A DNA stretch of 64,000 bases from Streptomyces sp. ACA25. GTDB lineage: Bacteria > Actinomycetota > Actinomycetes > Streptomycetales > Streptomycetaceae. The notes under the pieces were generated by a model. The model did no database searches and had not been told where the DNA came from. It saw nothing but the letters and a program-made list of their open reading frames with translations. The position numbers and the translations under genes were made by a program. The stretch covers positions 124,001-188,000 of the forward strand of contig NZ_JAQKPV010000001.1 of the NCBI RefSeq assembly GCF_028200735.1, read 5' to 3'. Positions 38,696-46,714 of the stretch are shown one piece after another; position 1 is the stretch's first letter, and every line of letters begins with the position of its first letter.

Positions 38696-39598
38696 ATGAT
38701 CACATCCGTCAAGAGGGCCGGAGCACCCCTGCTTCTGCTCGCCCCATCTCTGTTCCTGGTGGGCCTGTTCGTCTACGGGCTCATCGCCGTGAACCTCCGG
38801 ACGTCGATGACCGACGTCCACACCGCCGGACAGGCCACCGGCCAGCAGCCATCCGAACACGTCGGCTTCGACAACTACTTCGAGCTGCTCAGCAGCGAGG
38901 CCTTCCAGCACTCGCTGAAGAACCTGTTCCTGTACACCGTGGTCTTCCTGGTCGGCACCATGGTCATGGGCTTCGTGTGGGCCTGGATGCTGGAACGGCC
39001 CGTCAAGGGCGAAGGCATCTTCCGCTCGATCTACCTGTTCCCGATGGCCGTGTCCTTCGTCGCCTCGGGTGTGGTGTGGCGCTGGCTGCTCAACTCCAAC
39101 CAGGGCGAGAGCGCCACCGGCCTGAACCGACTGTTCCAGATGACCGGCCTCGACTTCCTCCAGAACAACTGGTGGAACAACGTCGACTACGGCATCACCG
39201 CCATCGCGATCCCGGCGATCTGGCAGCTGTCGGGCTACGTCATGGCCCTGTTCCTCGCGGGCTTCCGCGGCATCCCCGAAGAGCTGCGCGAGGCCGCCCG
39301 CATGGACGGCACCACCACCTGGCAGCTCTACCGCCATGTGCTCTTCCCGCAGGTGTCCCCGATCGCGCTGTCCGCGCTCATCATCATCGGCCACATGTCG
39401 CTGAAATCCTTCGACCTCATCATGTCGATCTCGAAGCCGGCGAACTACCAGACCAAGGTCCCCGCGGTCGACATGTACGTGTACAAGTCGAGCTTCGACT
39501 ACGCGAACGCCGCCGCGGTCGGAATGGTCCTGCTGGTTCTCGTGGCCCTGGTGGTCGTGCCCTATCTCATCCGCACGAATCGCAAGGAGACACGATGA
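38696..39598 (+). CDS. ABC sugar transporter permease (MalF-type)
   Basis: A 300-residue permease with about six helices. It has the MalF/UgpA-class inner-membrane signature EELREAARMDGTTTWQLYRHVLFP (EAA loop, near 195-220), which docks on the ATPase. The start is the ATG at 38696 with AGGGAGA upstream. Its stop overlaps the start of the second permease (ATGA). Encoded between the binding protein and the MalG-type permease. Confidence 0.93.
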   Translation: MITSVKRAGAPLLLLAPSLFLVGLFVYGLIAVNLRTSMTDVHTAGQATGQQPSEHVGFDNYFELLSSEAFQHSLKNLFLYTVVFLVGTMVMGFVWAWMLERPVKGEGIFRSIYLFPMAVSFVASGVVWRWLLNSNQGESATGLNRLFQMTGLDFLQNNWWNNVDYGITAIAIPAIWQLSGYVMALFLAGFRGIPEELREAARMDGTTTWQLYRHVLFPQVSPIALSALIIIGHMSLKSFDLIMSISKPANYQTKVPAVDMYVYKSSFDYANAAAVGMVLLVLVALVVVPYLIRTNRKETR

Positions 39599-40497
39599 CC
39601 GCGCTCAGCGCCCAGCCGGTCCCTCCACAGGAGGTCGCGGGGAAACCGGTCCGCCCGGAACCCGCCCGGCGCCCGAGCGGCTTCACCCTCGCCCGCACCC
39701 TGCGCTACGCGGGCCTGCTCTTCTTCGTGCTGCTCGTCCTGGTCCCCGTTTACGTGCTGTTCGTGACGAGCTTCAAGGGCGCGGGCGACGCGTCCCCCGC
39801 GCGAGCCTGGTCCCTCCCGACCACCTGGACGCTGGACAACTGGGAAGAAGCGTGGGACGCCCTCGCCCCGGCGATCTGGCGGACCCTCCAGATGGTCGTC
39901 CCGTCGGCGATCCTCGCCGCCCTGCTGGGCTCCATCAACGGCTTCGTGCTCTCCCGGTGGTCCTTCCGCGGCGCCAACACCGTGTTCGCCCTGATCCTGT
40001 TCGGGATGTTCATCCCGTACCAGGCAGTGATCATCCCGCTGAACCAGCTCGTCCTCGACCTGCAACTGCCCAGCGGTGTCCCGACGCTGATCCTGCTGCA
40101 CGTGGTGTTCGGCATCCCGATCACGACTCTGATCTTCCGCAACTACTACCAGACCATCCCGCACGAACTCGTCGAGGCCGCGCGCATCGACGGCGCCGGG
40201 ATGCTGCGCACCTACGCGTCGGTCATCCTGCCGCTGTCCGTACCGAGCTTCGTGGTCGTCCTGATCTGGCAGTTCACCTCGGCATGGAACGACTTCCTCT
40301 TCGCGGTGTTCTTCTCCTCCACCCAGAACGGCCCCGTGACGCTCGCGCTCAACAACCTCGCCAACGGCGCCCTGCTCCAGAACTACGGGGTCTCGATGGC
40401 GGGCGCGCTCTTCGCCTCCCTGCCGACCCTCCTGGTGTACATCATCCTCGGCAAGTACTTCATCGGCGGCCTCATGTCCGGCTCCGTCAAGAGCTAG
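39595..40497 (+). CDS. ABC sugar transporter permease (MalG-type)
   Basis: A 300-residue permease with six helices and an EAA loop, HELVEAARIDGAGMLRTYASVILP (near 195-220). A hydrophilic Pro-rich N-terminus of about 35 residues precedes the first helix. No ATPase gene follows, so the importer presumably uses the shared Streptomyces ATPase MsiK encoded elsewhere. The TAG stop (40495-40497) belongs to the CTAG target duplication of the IS5-type element that starts at 40498; the coding sequence is intact. Confidence 0.94.
   Translation: MTALSAQPVPPQEVAGKPVRPEPARRPSGFTLARTLRYAGLLFFVLLVLVPVYVLFVTSFKGAGDASPARAWSLPTTWTLDNWEEAWDALAPAIWRTLQMVVPSAILAALLGSINGFVLSRWSFRGANTVFALILFGMFIPYQAVIIPLNQLVLDLQLPSGVPTLILLHVVFGIPITTLIFRNYYQTIPHELVEAARIDGAGMLRTYASVILPLSVPSFVVVLIWQFTSAWNDFLFAVFFSSTQNGPVTLALNNLANGALLQNYGVSMAGALFASLPTLLVYIILGKYFIGGLMSGSVKS
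40494..40497. repeat. Target-site duplication CTAG, left copy
   Basis: CTAG precedes the IS end GGTCTGTTG; the matching copy is at 41435-41438. The left copy supplies the permease stop codon. Confidence 0.75.
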
Positions 40498-41434
40498 GGT
40501 CTGTTGTGAAAGTGCTGGTCAAAGCCACTCGTTGATGGCTGCGACCAGCACTGTCGCCTCGTAGCGCACGGCTAATTTGTCGTATCTCGTGGCCACCGCA
40601 CGGTGGTGTTTCAGCCGGTTGATCCCGCACTCCACCGCGTGGCGGTCCTTGTAGTCCTCCTTGTCGAAGACCGGCGGCCGGCCGCCTCGGGAGCCGAGCT
40701 TCTTGCGGTTGCGGACCTGGTCGGCCTTCTCCGGGATGGTGCATCCGATCCTGCGTCTGCGCAGGTAGGAGCGGTTCGCGCGAGGGCCGTAGGCTTTGTC
40801 TGCACGAACCCTGGACGGTTTGGTGCGCGGTCGTCCAGGACCGGTGCGGGGGACGCGGATGCGTTCGAGGACAGGCTGGAACTGCGGGCTGTCGTGCCGG
40901 TGCCCGGCAGTGATCAGCAGCGACAGCGGCTTCTGCCCCTGCTCGGTCGCGAGGTGGATCTTCGTGGTCAGGCCACCTCGGGACCGTCCGAGGCCATGGT
41001 CGCCCGGTTCGGTCTCGATTCCGCCGGGCGGCTCGCGCTGCAGATCCCCCTCTTACGCGCGCCGGCGGCGTGCTGATGGCCACGGCAGACAGTCGAATCC
41101 ACGCTCACATCCCAGGTGATCAGACCCTGCGCGTCGGCCTGGACCTGCAGTTGCTCCAGGATCCGCTTCCAGGTGCCGTCGCGCTGCCATCGGCGGAACA
41201 GGTCGTAGACCCGGTCCCACGGACCGTATCGCTCGGGTACGTCCGCCACGGGGCACCCGCTCGGGTCCGCCACCGTATCCCGTCGATCAGCTGCCGACGC
41301 GTCCACGTCCGCGGCCTGCCCGTCTTCTTCCCCGTCGGCAGCAACGGCTCCAGCTGAGCCCACTGCCGATCCGTCAGATCCCCTCGCGCCACACCATGAT
41401 CATCGCCAATCAAGATCCACTTTCGCAACAGACC
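40498..41434 (-). mobile_element. IS5-family insertion sequence (IS427-like), 937 bp
   Basis: Terminal inverted repeats GGTCTGTTGTGAAAGTG (left, 40498-40514) and, read inward from the right end (41434-41418), GGTCTGTTGCGAAAGTG differ at one base. CTAG flanks both sides. It contains one degenerate transposase gene on the minus strand. Size, ends and protein fit small IS5-family elements of actinomycetes. Confidence 0.88.
40519..41428 (-). pseudogene. IS5-family transposase with frameshifts
   Basis: The coding frame starts with a TTG at 41428 (or an internal GTG) and reads GDLTDRQWAQLEPLLPTGK and RRQLIDGIRWRTRAGAPWR. It then shifts near 41243, where one G seems missing before GAC, and continues DVPERYGPWDRVYDLFRRWQ and DVSVDSTVCRGHQHAAG (first DDE Asp). 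It shifts again at a GGGGG run near 41056 into [12 protein letters not shown] and [12 protein letters not shown], ending [20 protein letters not shown] (catalytic Glu) and stop. One shift could be programmed as in related IS; two suggest inactivation. Confidence 0.85.
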
Positions 41435-41438
41435 CTAG
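41435..41438. repeat. Target-site duplication CTAG, right copy
   Basis: Follows the right IS end and supplies the stop codon (TAG on the minus strand) of the small membrane-protein gene. Confidence 0.75.
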
Positions 41439-41659
41439 TCGCCCCCACCGCCACCGCCACCGTCCCCGCCTCCTCCGCCGGATCCTTCGCCCCCGTAGCC
41501 TGGGCTGTCGACGCGGCTCTCGCCGCCCCCGTACTTCCGGCGGCGGCGCCGGTACGGCCGCATACCGGCGGTCTTACGGCTGTCCAGCCACCACAGCAGG
41601 GCGAACAGGGCGAACAGGGCGATTAGGAGGAGCCATACGAGGCCCTGGTCCACGTCCAA
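41435..41659 (-). CDS. Small single-pass membrane protein with Gly-rich tail
   Basis: A 74-residue protein from a TTG at 41659 behind AAGGGA; a GTG two codons later is possible. One transmembrane helix (LVWLLLIALFALFALLWWL, about 7-25) is followed by a basic cluster (YRRRRRKYGGG) and a Gly-rich C-terminus. The stop lies in the CTAG shared with the IS target site, so before insertion it overlapped the permease stop by 4 bp. Function unknown. Confidence 0.65.
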   Translation of the reverse strand: MDVDQGLVWLLLIALFALFALLWWLDSRKTAGMRPYRRRRRKYGGGESRVDSPGYGGEGSGGGGGDGGGGGGGD

Positions 41660-42138
41660 GCGGGTATCCCTTCGCGATCGGTCTCCAGTGGTGGGGACGC
41701 CCGAAGGGAGCGGGGCGGTTGCGGCGCCGTGCCGCCGCCCGTGGAAGCTCATCGCTGGCCCAGGACACCGGACTTACTCGTCTGGCCACCGCAGCCCTCG
41801 CAGCAGCCCTGGCCTCACCCTGCCCTCCCTCCGCCGGCTCCACACCTGAGCCTCCGGGCCTGACTCCTCCGCCTTGCCGGACTTCTCCCGCTGAGCGGCG
41901 TGGATCCTCAGTGAGCGGCCCATGCTCCCGCCCAAGTTCGGCGACGATCTCCACAAGCCCTATGATCCGCCGCTACATCATCTGGCGGAACAAGCATGCC
42001 TCCAACGAGCGCCTACGCAAGATCGTCGCCAGGGCGAACGTTGCCTGATGCGGCACTAGTGCCGGGACAGCGAGGAAGCGCCCCGGCCGGGGCGGGAGCG
42101 GCCGGGTGCCTCCGGTGCCCGGAGACGGTGGTGGCAAG
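41660..42138. other. Intergenic region with a transposase remnant
   Basis: About 480 bp. Only the 3' end of an old transposase gene (41962-42048) is recognisable. Confidence 0.45.
41962..42048 (+). pseudogene. C-terminal remnant of a DDE transposase (probably IS630-type)
   Basis: The frame encodes MIRRYIIWRNKHASNERL and then RKIVARANVA before the stop, a typical transposase ending. Sequence upstream no longer matches a transposase. Confidence 0.6.
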
Positions 42139-42951
42139 ATGTCCCTTATGGACATCCGCAGCAGGAACAACGTGACGGTGGCCGGCCGCCCGGGCGGCCG
42201 GCCACTGGTGCTGGCGCACGGGTTCGGCTGTGACCAGAACATGTGGCGCCTGGTGGCTCCCGCCCTTGCCGAGGACTTCCAGGTGGTGATGTTCGACTAC
42301 GTGGGGTCGGGCCGCTCCGACCTCTCCGCCTGGAGCGAGGAACGCTACGCAGCACTGGACGGTTACGCCCGGGACGTCGTCGAGATCGTCGAAGAGCTCG
42401 ATCTGCGCGACGTGACCTTCGTCGGGCACTCGGTCAGCGCCATGACCGGGGTGCTCGCGGCGGCTGCCGCCCCCGAGCGGTTCGCCGCCCTGGCCATGAT
42501 CTGTCCCTCACCGCGCTACCTCGACGACGAGGACTACCGGGGCGGATTCAGCGCCGAGGACATCGAAGAGCTCCTGGAATCGCTGGAGGCCAACCATGTG
42601 AGCTGGTCGTCCGCCATGGCACCGGTGATCATGGGCAACCCGGAGCGGCCGGAGCTCGGCCGGGAACTGACCGCGAGCTTCTGCGCCACCGCGCCGGAGG
42701 TCGCCCGCACCTTCGCCCGCGCGACCTTCCTCGCCGACAACCGCGAGGATCTGCGAACGGTGAAGGTACCGACCCTGGTGCTGGAGTGCACCGAGGACAT
42801 GATCGCGCCGCGGGAGGTGGGGGCCTTCGTCCAGGCCACGATCCCGGACAGCCGGCTGGTCACACTGGAAGCGACCGGGCACTGCCCCCAGTTGAGCGCC
42901 CCCGAGGCGACCTCAGCCGCGATCGCCTCCTTCGCCCGAGAGATACGGTGA
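42139..42951 (+). CDS. RsbQ-like alpha/beta hydrolase
   Basis: A 270-residue alpha/beta hydrolase of the RsbQ class, which in Bacillus subtilis activates the phosphatase RsbP under energy stress. It shows GRPLVLAHGFGCDQNMWRL (oxyanion region), FVGHSVSAMTG (nucleophile Ser near 93), a late Asp in CTEDMIA, and ATGHCPQLSAP (His). The start is ATG 42139; ATG 42148 is nearly as likely. Its stop touches the next start (TGATG), so it is coupled to the PAS-phosphatase gene, exactly the RsbQ-RsbP pairing. Confidence 0.9.
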   Translation: MSLMDIRSRNNVTVAGRPGGRPLVLAHGFGCDQNMWRLVAPALAEDFQVVMFDYVGSGRSDLSAWSEERYAALDGYARDVVEIVEELDLRDVTFVGHSVSAMTGVLAAAAAPERFAALAMICPSPRYLDDEDYRGGFSAEDIEELLESLEANHVSWSSAMAPVIMGNPERPELGRELTASFCATAPEVARTFARATFLADNREDLRTVKVPTLVLECTEDMIAPREVGAFVQATIPDSRLVTLEATGHCPQLSAPEATSAAIASFAREIR

Positions 42952-44237
42952 TGTGCCGGGCGGGGCAGGACCCCGAACGGTCGGACGCGGACGCGGACGA
43001 GGCCGCCACGGACGCGGCGTTCACCGCACTGCTGGAGGACAGCCCGGAGGACCTCTACGAGTCCGCCCCCTGCGGTTACCTCTCCACCCTCATGGACGGC
43101 TCCATAGCCAAGCTCAACACCACGCTGCTGAACTGGCTCGGTCTCTCCCGTGCGGATGTGGTGGGCCGCCTGACGTTCGCCGACCTGCTCACCGTCGGCG
43201 GCAAGATCTACTACGAGACGCACTTCGCCCCCATGCTCCGCATGGAGGGCCAGGCCGGCGGCGTGGCCCTGGACCTGAGGACGGCCGACGGCGGCCGGCT
43301 TCCGGTTCTGCTCACCTCCGTGGTGAAGACCAGTGATGACGGGGAGCCGCTGCTGATCCGCACCACCGTCTTCGACGCCCGCGAGCGCCGCGCCTATGAG
43401 ACCGAGCTGCTGCGCAGCCGCCAGGCCGCCGACGAGGAGCGGAAGCGGGCGGAAGCCGGCCAGGAACGGCTGAAGGAGGCCCTCGCGGTCCTGCAGCAGA
43501 GCCTGCTGCCCGCCGCGCTGCCCGCCGTTCCGGGCATGGAGGCCGCCTCCCACTACCACACCGCCTCCCCGGACCGGCTCGGCGGCGACTTCTACGACCT
43601 GTTTCCGCTGGACGGGAAGCGATGGGCGTTCTTCCTCGGTGATGTCTGCGGCAAGGGTCCGCAGGCCGCCGCCCTCACCTCGCTGACGCGCTACACCCTG
43701 CGCGCCGCCGCCCTGCACGATCCCGACCCGGTCACCGCGCTGACCACTCTCAACACCGTGCTCCACGAGGAGTACGCCGAGGGTGACCCCCGCTACTGCA
43801 CGGCCGTCTTCGGGATCCTCTCCCCCGGCCCGGACGGCGTCACCGTCGATCTCGCCTCCGGCGGCCATCCCCCCGCCCTGGTGCTGCGCTCCGACGGCTG
43901 TGCCGCGTACCTGTCCACCCCCGGCGGGCTGCTCGTCGGCATCCTGCCCGATCCGCAGTTCACCGCCGCCCGGACGACTCTCGGCCCGGGCGACACGCTG
44001 CTGCTCTACACCGACGGCCTCACCGAAGCCCGCGTGGGCAAGGACCGGGCGCTGTTCGGTGACGAGGCCCTGCGCACCTTCGCCGCCGGTCTCTGTCCGG
44101 TCGGCCCGCACGAACTGATCACCGCGCTCACGGACCTGCTCGCCGGTTTCGCCGGCGGTCTGGACGACGACACCGCTCTGCTCGCTCTCGGTGTCCCCGC
44201 GCACCCCACCGGCCCGCCGAGCAAAGAAATGACATGA
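42951..44237 (+). CDS. RsbP-like PAS-PP2C (SpoIIE) serine phosphatase
   Basis: A 428-residue signalling phosphatase. A PAS domain (about 30-140: ESAPCGYLSTLMDGSI, LNWLGLSRADVVGR) is followed by a coiled coil (about 145-185) and a SpoIIE-type PP2C domain (about 190-425). Metal-binding motifs are intact: GGDFYDLF, LGDVCGKGP, LLLYTDGLTEAR and DDDTALLAL. It probably dephosphorylates the STAS protein encoded next, freeing a sigma-factor pathway. The STAS gene starts within its stop (ATGA). Confidence 0.92.
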   Translation: MCRAGQDPERSDADADEAATDAAFTALLEDSPEDLYESAPCGYLSTLMDGSIAKLNTTLLNWLGLSRADVVGRLTFADLLTVGGKIYYETHFAPMLRMEGQAGGVALDLRTADGGRLPVLLTSVVKTSDDGEPLLIRTTVFDARERRAYETELLRSRQAADEERKRAEAGQERLKEALAVLQQSLLPAALPAVPGMEAASHYHTASPDRLGGDFYDLFPLDGKRWAFFLGDVCGKGPQAAALTSLTRYTLRAAALHDPDPVTALTTLNTVLHEEYAEGDPRYCTAVFGILSPGPDGVTVDLASGGHPPALVLRSDGCAAYLSTPGGLLVGILPDPQFTAARTTLGPGDTLLLYTDGLTEARVGKDRALFGDEALRTFAAGLCPVGPHELITALTDLLAGFAGGLDDDTALLALGVPAHPTGPPSKEMT

Positions 44238-44587
44238 ACGAGTTGACGATCGCCACCCGAGACGCCGCCACCGGTCCCGTCCTGGAGATCACCGGTGACC
44301 TCGACCACCGCAACGCCGCCCACCTGCGCCGGAGCGTGGAGAGTCTGGCCCTGGGGCAGGGCCAGCTGCTGGTCCTGGACCTGGCCCGGCTGACCTTCTG
44401 CGACTCCAGCGGCATCACGGCCTTCCTCTTCGCCCGCAACCGCGCGAAGGCCGCCCGGGCGGACATCGCCCTGGCTGCCGTACCACCGAACACCGCACGG
44501 GTGTTCGGCATCATCGGCCTGGATCAGATCTTCGTACGCTATCCGGACGCCGATGCGGCGACCGCCGCCCGGGCCGCCCACCCCTGA
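44234..44587 (+). CDS. STAS-domain anti-sigma-factor antagonist (RsbV/SpoIIAA-like)
   Basis: A 117-residue single STAS domain: VLEITGDLDHRNAAHLRR and LVLDLARLTFCDSSGITAFL, with the phosphorylatable Ser in CDSSG (near 56-59). Expected to be phosphorylated by an RsbW-type kinase and dephosphorylated by the upstream RsbP-like protein. No anti-sigma kinase or sigma factor gene is adjacent, so the partners are elsewhere. Confidence 0.92.
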   Translation: MNELTIATRDAATGPVLEITGDLDHRNAAHLRRSVESLALGQGQLLVLDLARLTFCDSSGITAFLFARNRAKAARADIALAAVPPNTARVFGIIGLDQIFVRYPDADAATAARAAHP

Positions 44588-44677
44588 AGCCCCGGACCAC
44601 GGCCGGGGGTCCTGGGCCCGGATCCGGGGTATACCGAGTGCGACACTCGCACGGTGCTGCACACAGGGGGATCCGTC

Positions 44678-45043
44678 ATGGCGCTGTTCGGCAACGCCCA
44701 CACCATCGACCCGGCGGCGGCGCAGCAGGACTACGCGCGGCTGCTCGGCCACGGCGAACAGGTCCACGCCGCCTACCTGCTGATACGCGACACCATGCTC
44801 TTCACCGACCGCCGGCTCATCCTCATCGACAAACAGGGGATCACGGGGAAGAAGGTGGAGTACCACTCCATTCCCTACAAGAGCATCACGCACTTCGCGG
44901 TGGAAACCGCCGGGACCTTCGATCTCGACGCCGAGCTGAAGATCTGGATCTCCAGCAACCCCACTCCGGTGCAGAAGACCTTCACCAAGGGCGTCGACAT
45001 CTACGAGGTGCAGGCCATCATGACGCAGTTCGTGACCAGCTGA
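44678..45043 (+). CDS. Bacterial PH-domain protein (DUF1696/YvbH-like)
   Basis: A 121-residue protein with a single bacterial PH fold: AAYLLIRDTMLFTDRRLILID strand pair, KKVEYHSIPYKSITHFAVE, and the C-terminal helix YEVQAIMTQFV. The ATG at 44678 follows GGGGGATCC. There is no transmembrane segment. These proteins are common in Streptomyces and their binding partner is unknown. Confidence 0.85.
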   Translation: MALFGNAHTIDPAAAQQDYARLLGHGEQVHAAYLLIRDTMLFTDRRLILIDKQGITGKKVEYHSIPYKSITHFAVETAGTFDLDAELKIWISSNPTPVQKTFTKGVDIYEVQAIMTQFVTS

Positions 45044-45198
45044 CGCCCGGCCCGGAACGTGGGCCGTGCGGGGGGGGGGCAGGGCCGGCGAATCGGGCGC
45101 TTTCCCCGTGACAACGCGGCGTGTCGACGTGGAGACGCGCCCTGAGCGTCGCGCTGCCGTGCCGAGGCAGCGGCGGGCGGGGGGTGGAGACTGGGCGT

Positions 45199-45669
45199 AT
45201 GGCGGCGAAGCGCAGCGCGGGTCTGCTGGTGTTCCGGGTCGCCCCGGGCAGCGGCCCGGAGGTGCTGCTCGGGCACATGGGCGGCCCGTTCTGGGCGCGG
45301 CGGGACGCGGGCGCGTGGTCGGTGCCCAAAGGGGAGTACACCCCGGAGGAAGAGGCCCGGGATGCCGCCCGCCGCGAGTTCCGGGAGGAGCTCGGGCTGC
45401 CTCCCCCGGAGGGGGTGTACCTGCCGTTGGGCGAGGCACGGCAGCCGGGCGGCAAGATCGTGACGGTGTGGGCGGTGCAGGGGCAGGTCGATCCCGGTGC
45501 GGTCGATCCGGGGACCTTCACCCTGGAGTGGCCCCGTGGCTCGGGCGTGTTGCGCACCTTCCCGGAAATCGACCGGGTGGCGTGGTTCTCCCCCGAGGAC
45601 GCCCGGGTCAGGCTCGTGAGCGGCCAGCGGGTCTTCCTGGACCGGCTCATCGGCCGTCTCGCCCCCTGA
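45199..45669 (+). CDS. NUDIX hydrolase (diadenosine-polyphosphate-type)
   Basis: A 156-residue NUDIX protein with box GEYTPEEEARDAARREFREE then LGL (about 48-70). SAGLLVFRV at the N-terminus and WSVPKGEY resemble the Ap4A-hydrolase/MutT-like group in which a predicted NTP pyrophosphohydrolase lacks other domains. The start is the ATG at 45199. It is convergent with the Mrr-like gene, with a 48-bp gap. Confidence 0.9.
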   Translation: MAAKRSAGLLVFRVAPGSGPEVLLGHMGGPFWARRDAGAWSVPKGEYTPEEEARDAARREFREELGLPPPEGVYLPLGEARQPGGKIVTVWAVQGQVDPGAVDPGTFTLEWPRGSGVLRTFPEIDRVAWFSPEDARVRLVSGQRVFLDRLIGRLAP

Positions 45670-45717
45670 CACAGCCCAGGACCCGGGCCCCACGCATCCC
45701 CGGCGCCGCCCGGGGCG

Positions 45718-46440
45718 TCAGCCCGCCGGTCGCTTCTGCTTGCCGTAGGTGCGCTTCCAGCGGCGCAGGTGCCGGAGGTCGCCCTGCCCGGCGCCCCGGA
45801 GTCCGGCGAGGGCGGTGAGGGGTGTGCCGTGATGCCAGTGGCCCAGCAGGTCGCGGTGGATGGCGACCACGTCTCCGGCCCGGGCGGTCTCCTGAGCCGG
45901 ACGGCTGAACCGGGCGGTGGTCACCAGCACCGCCACCTCCGCCCCGGCGTAGATCCGCGCCCCCATCAGGTCGCGTACCGCTCCGCTGGAGACGGCGCTG
46001 TGCGGGGCGTAGCGCTTGCACTGCACGACCATGCGCCGCCCGTCGGGCAGGCGCCCGGTGATGTCGACGCCGTTGTCCCGGGAGCCGCCGACCCGCTGGA
46101 TCTCGCGGCAGCCGTCCCGGCGGCACAGGTCGGCCACCAGGTCCTCGAACCGGGTGCCGCTCATCGCGTCAATGTCGGCGGAGGTGAGGCTGCGCAGCGC
46201 GGCCTGCCGGGCGTCCTGCCGCCGCCAGGCACGGTCGCCCAGCCGGTGCAGCCGGTCGGTTTTCCACAGCCACCGGACGAGCGCGCCGAGCCCGACGGCC
46301 ACCGCCACCACCAGCAGGTACGGCCAGACCTCCGACCAGAACAGCAGCAGGCAGGCGAGCAGCACCGCTCCCGCCACCGCCCGGTTCCGCGCTGTCCTGA
46401 CGCGCTGCCTGCGTGACCGGCGTCCGCGTGTGCGCGCCAT
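45718..46440 (-). CDS. Membrane-anchored Mrr-like restriction endonuclease
   Basis: A 240-residue protein from the ATG at 46440 (GGGGGGAGCGGGG upstream). A basic N-terminus and two closely spaced transmembrane helices (about 22-60) precede a PD-(D/E)xK domain of the Mrr_cat type (about 95-205): GTRFEDLVADLC, GGSRDNGVDITGR (catalytic Asp), RMVVQCKRY (QxK). Such proteins may act on foreign or modified DNA near the membrane. It is divergent from the DUF4132/MoxR/VWA/SWIM cluster, which may be chance or functional association. Confidence 0.88.
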   Translation of the reverse strand: MARTRGRRSRRQRVRTARNRAVAGAVLLACLLLFWSEVWPYLLVVAVAVGLGALVRWLWKTDRLHRLGDRAWRRQDARQAALRSLTSADIDAMSGTRFEDLVADLCRRDGCREIQRVGGSRDNGVDITGRLPDGRRMVVQCKRYAPHSAVSSGAVRDLMGARIYAGAEVAVLVTTARFSRPAQETARAGDVVAIHRDLLGHWHHGTPLTALAGLRGAGQGDLRHLRRWKRTYGKQKRPAG

Positions 46441-46714
46441 CCCCGCTCCCCCCACCCCGTCCGTCCCCACCGGGAGTCTGGCTTCCGCATCGGCGCCGGA
46501 AACCCGAACAGGCTTTCCCAGCATGCCCGTTGCTCACCCCGGACTCCACCCGCGTCCCGACCGCCACCCGGGTCCCGACCCGGCCCGCCGGACCGTGACC
46601 GTCGGCCCGGCACCACTGTCGGACGGCTCCGCTAGCGTTCACGCATCATCACAGCGAAGCCGGGATGTCCCGGCTGAGCTGTGCTGATGTCCGAACAGCA
46701 GAGGGCGGGGACCC

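Noticed and set aside
40498..41434. Reading the IS5 transposase as intact through programmed frameshifting
   Set aside because: One shift at a G-run could be programmed, but two shifts in different places are needed, so a degraded gene is the simpler reading.
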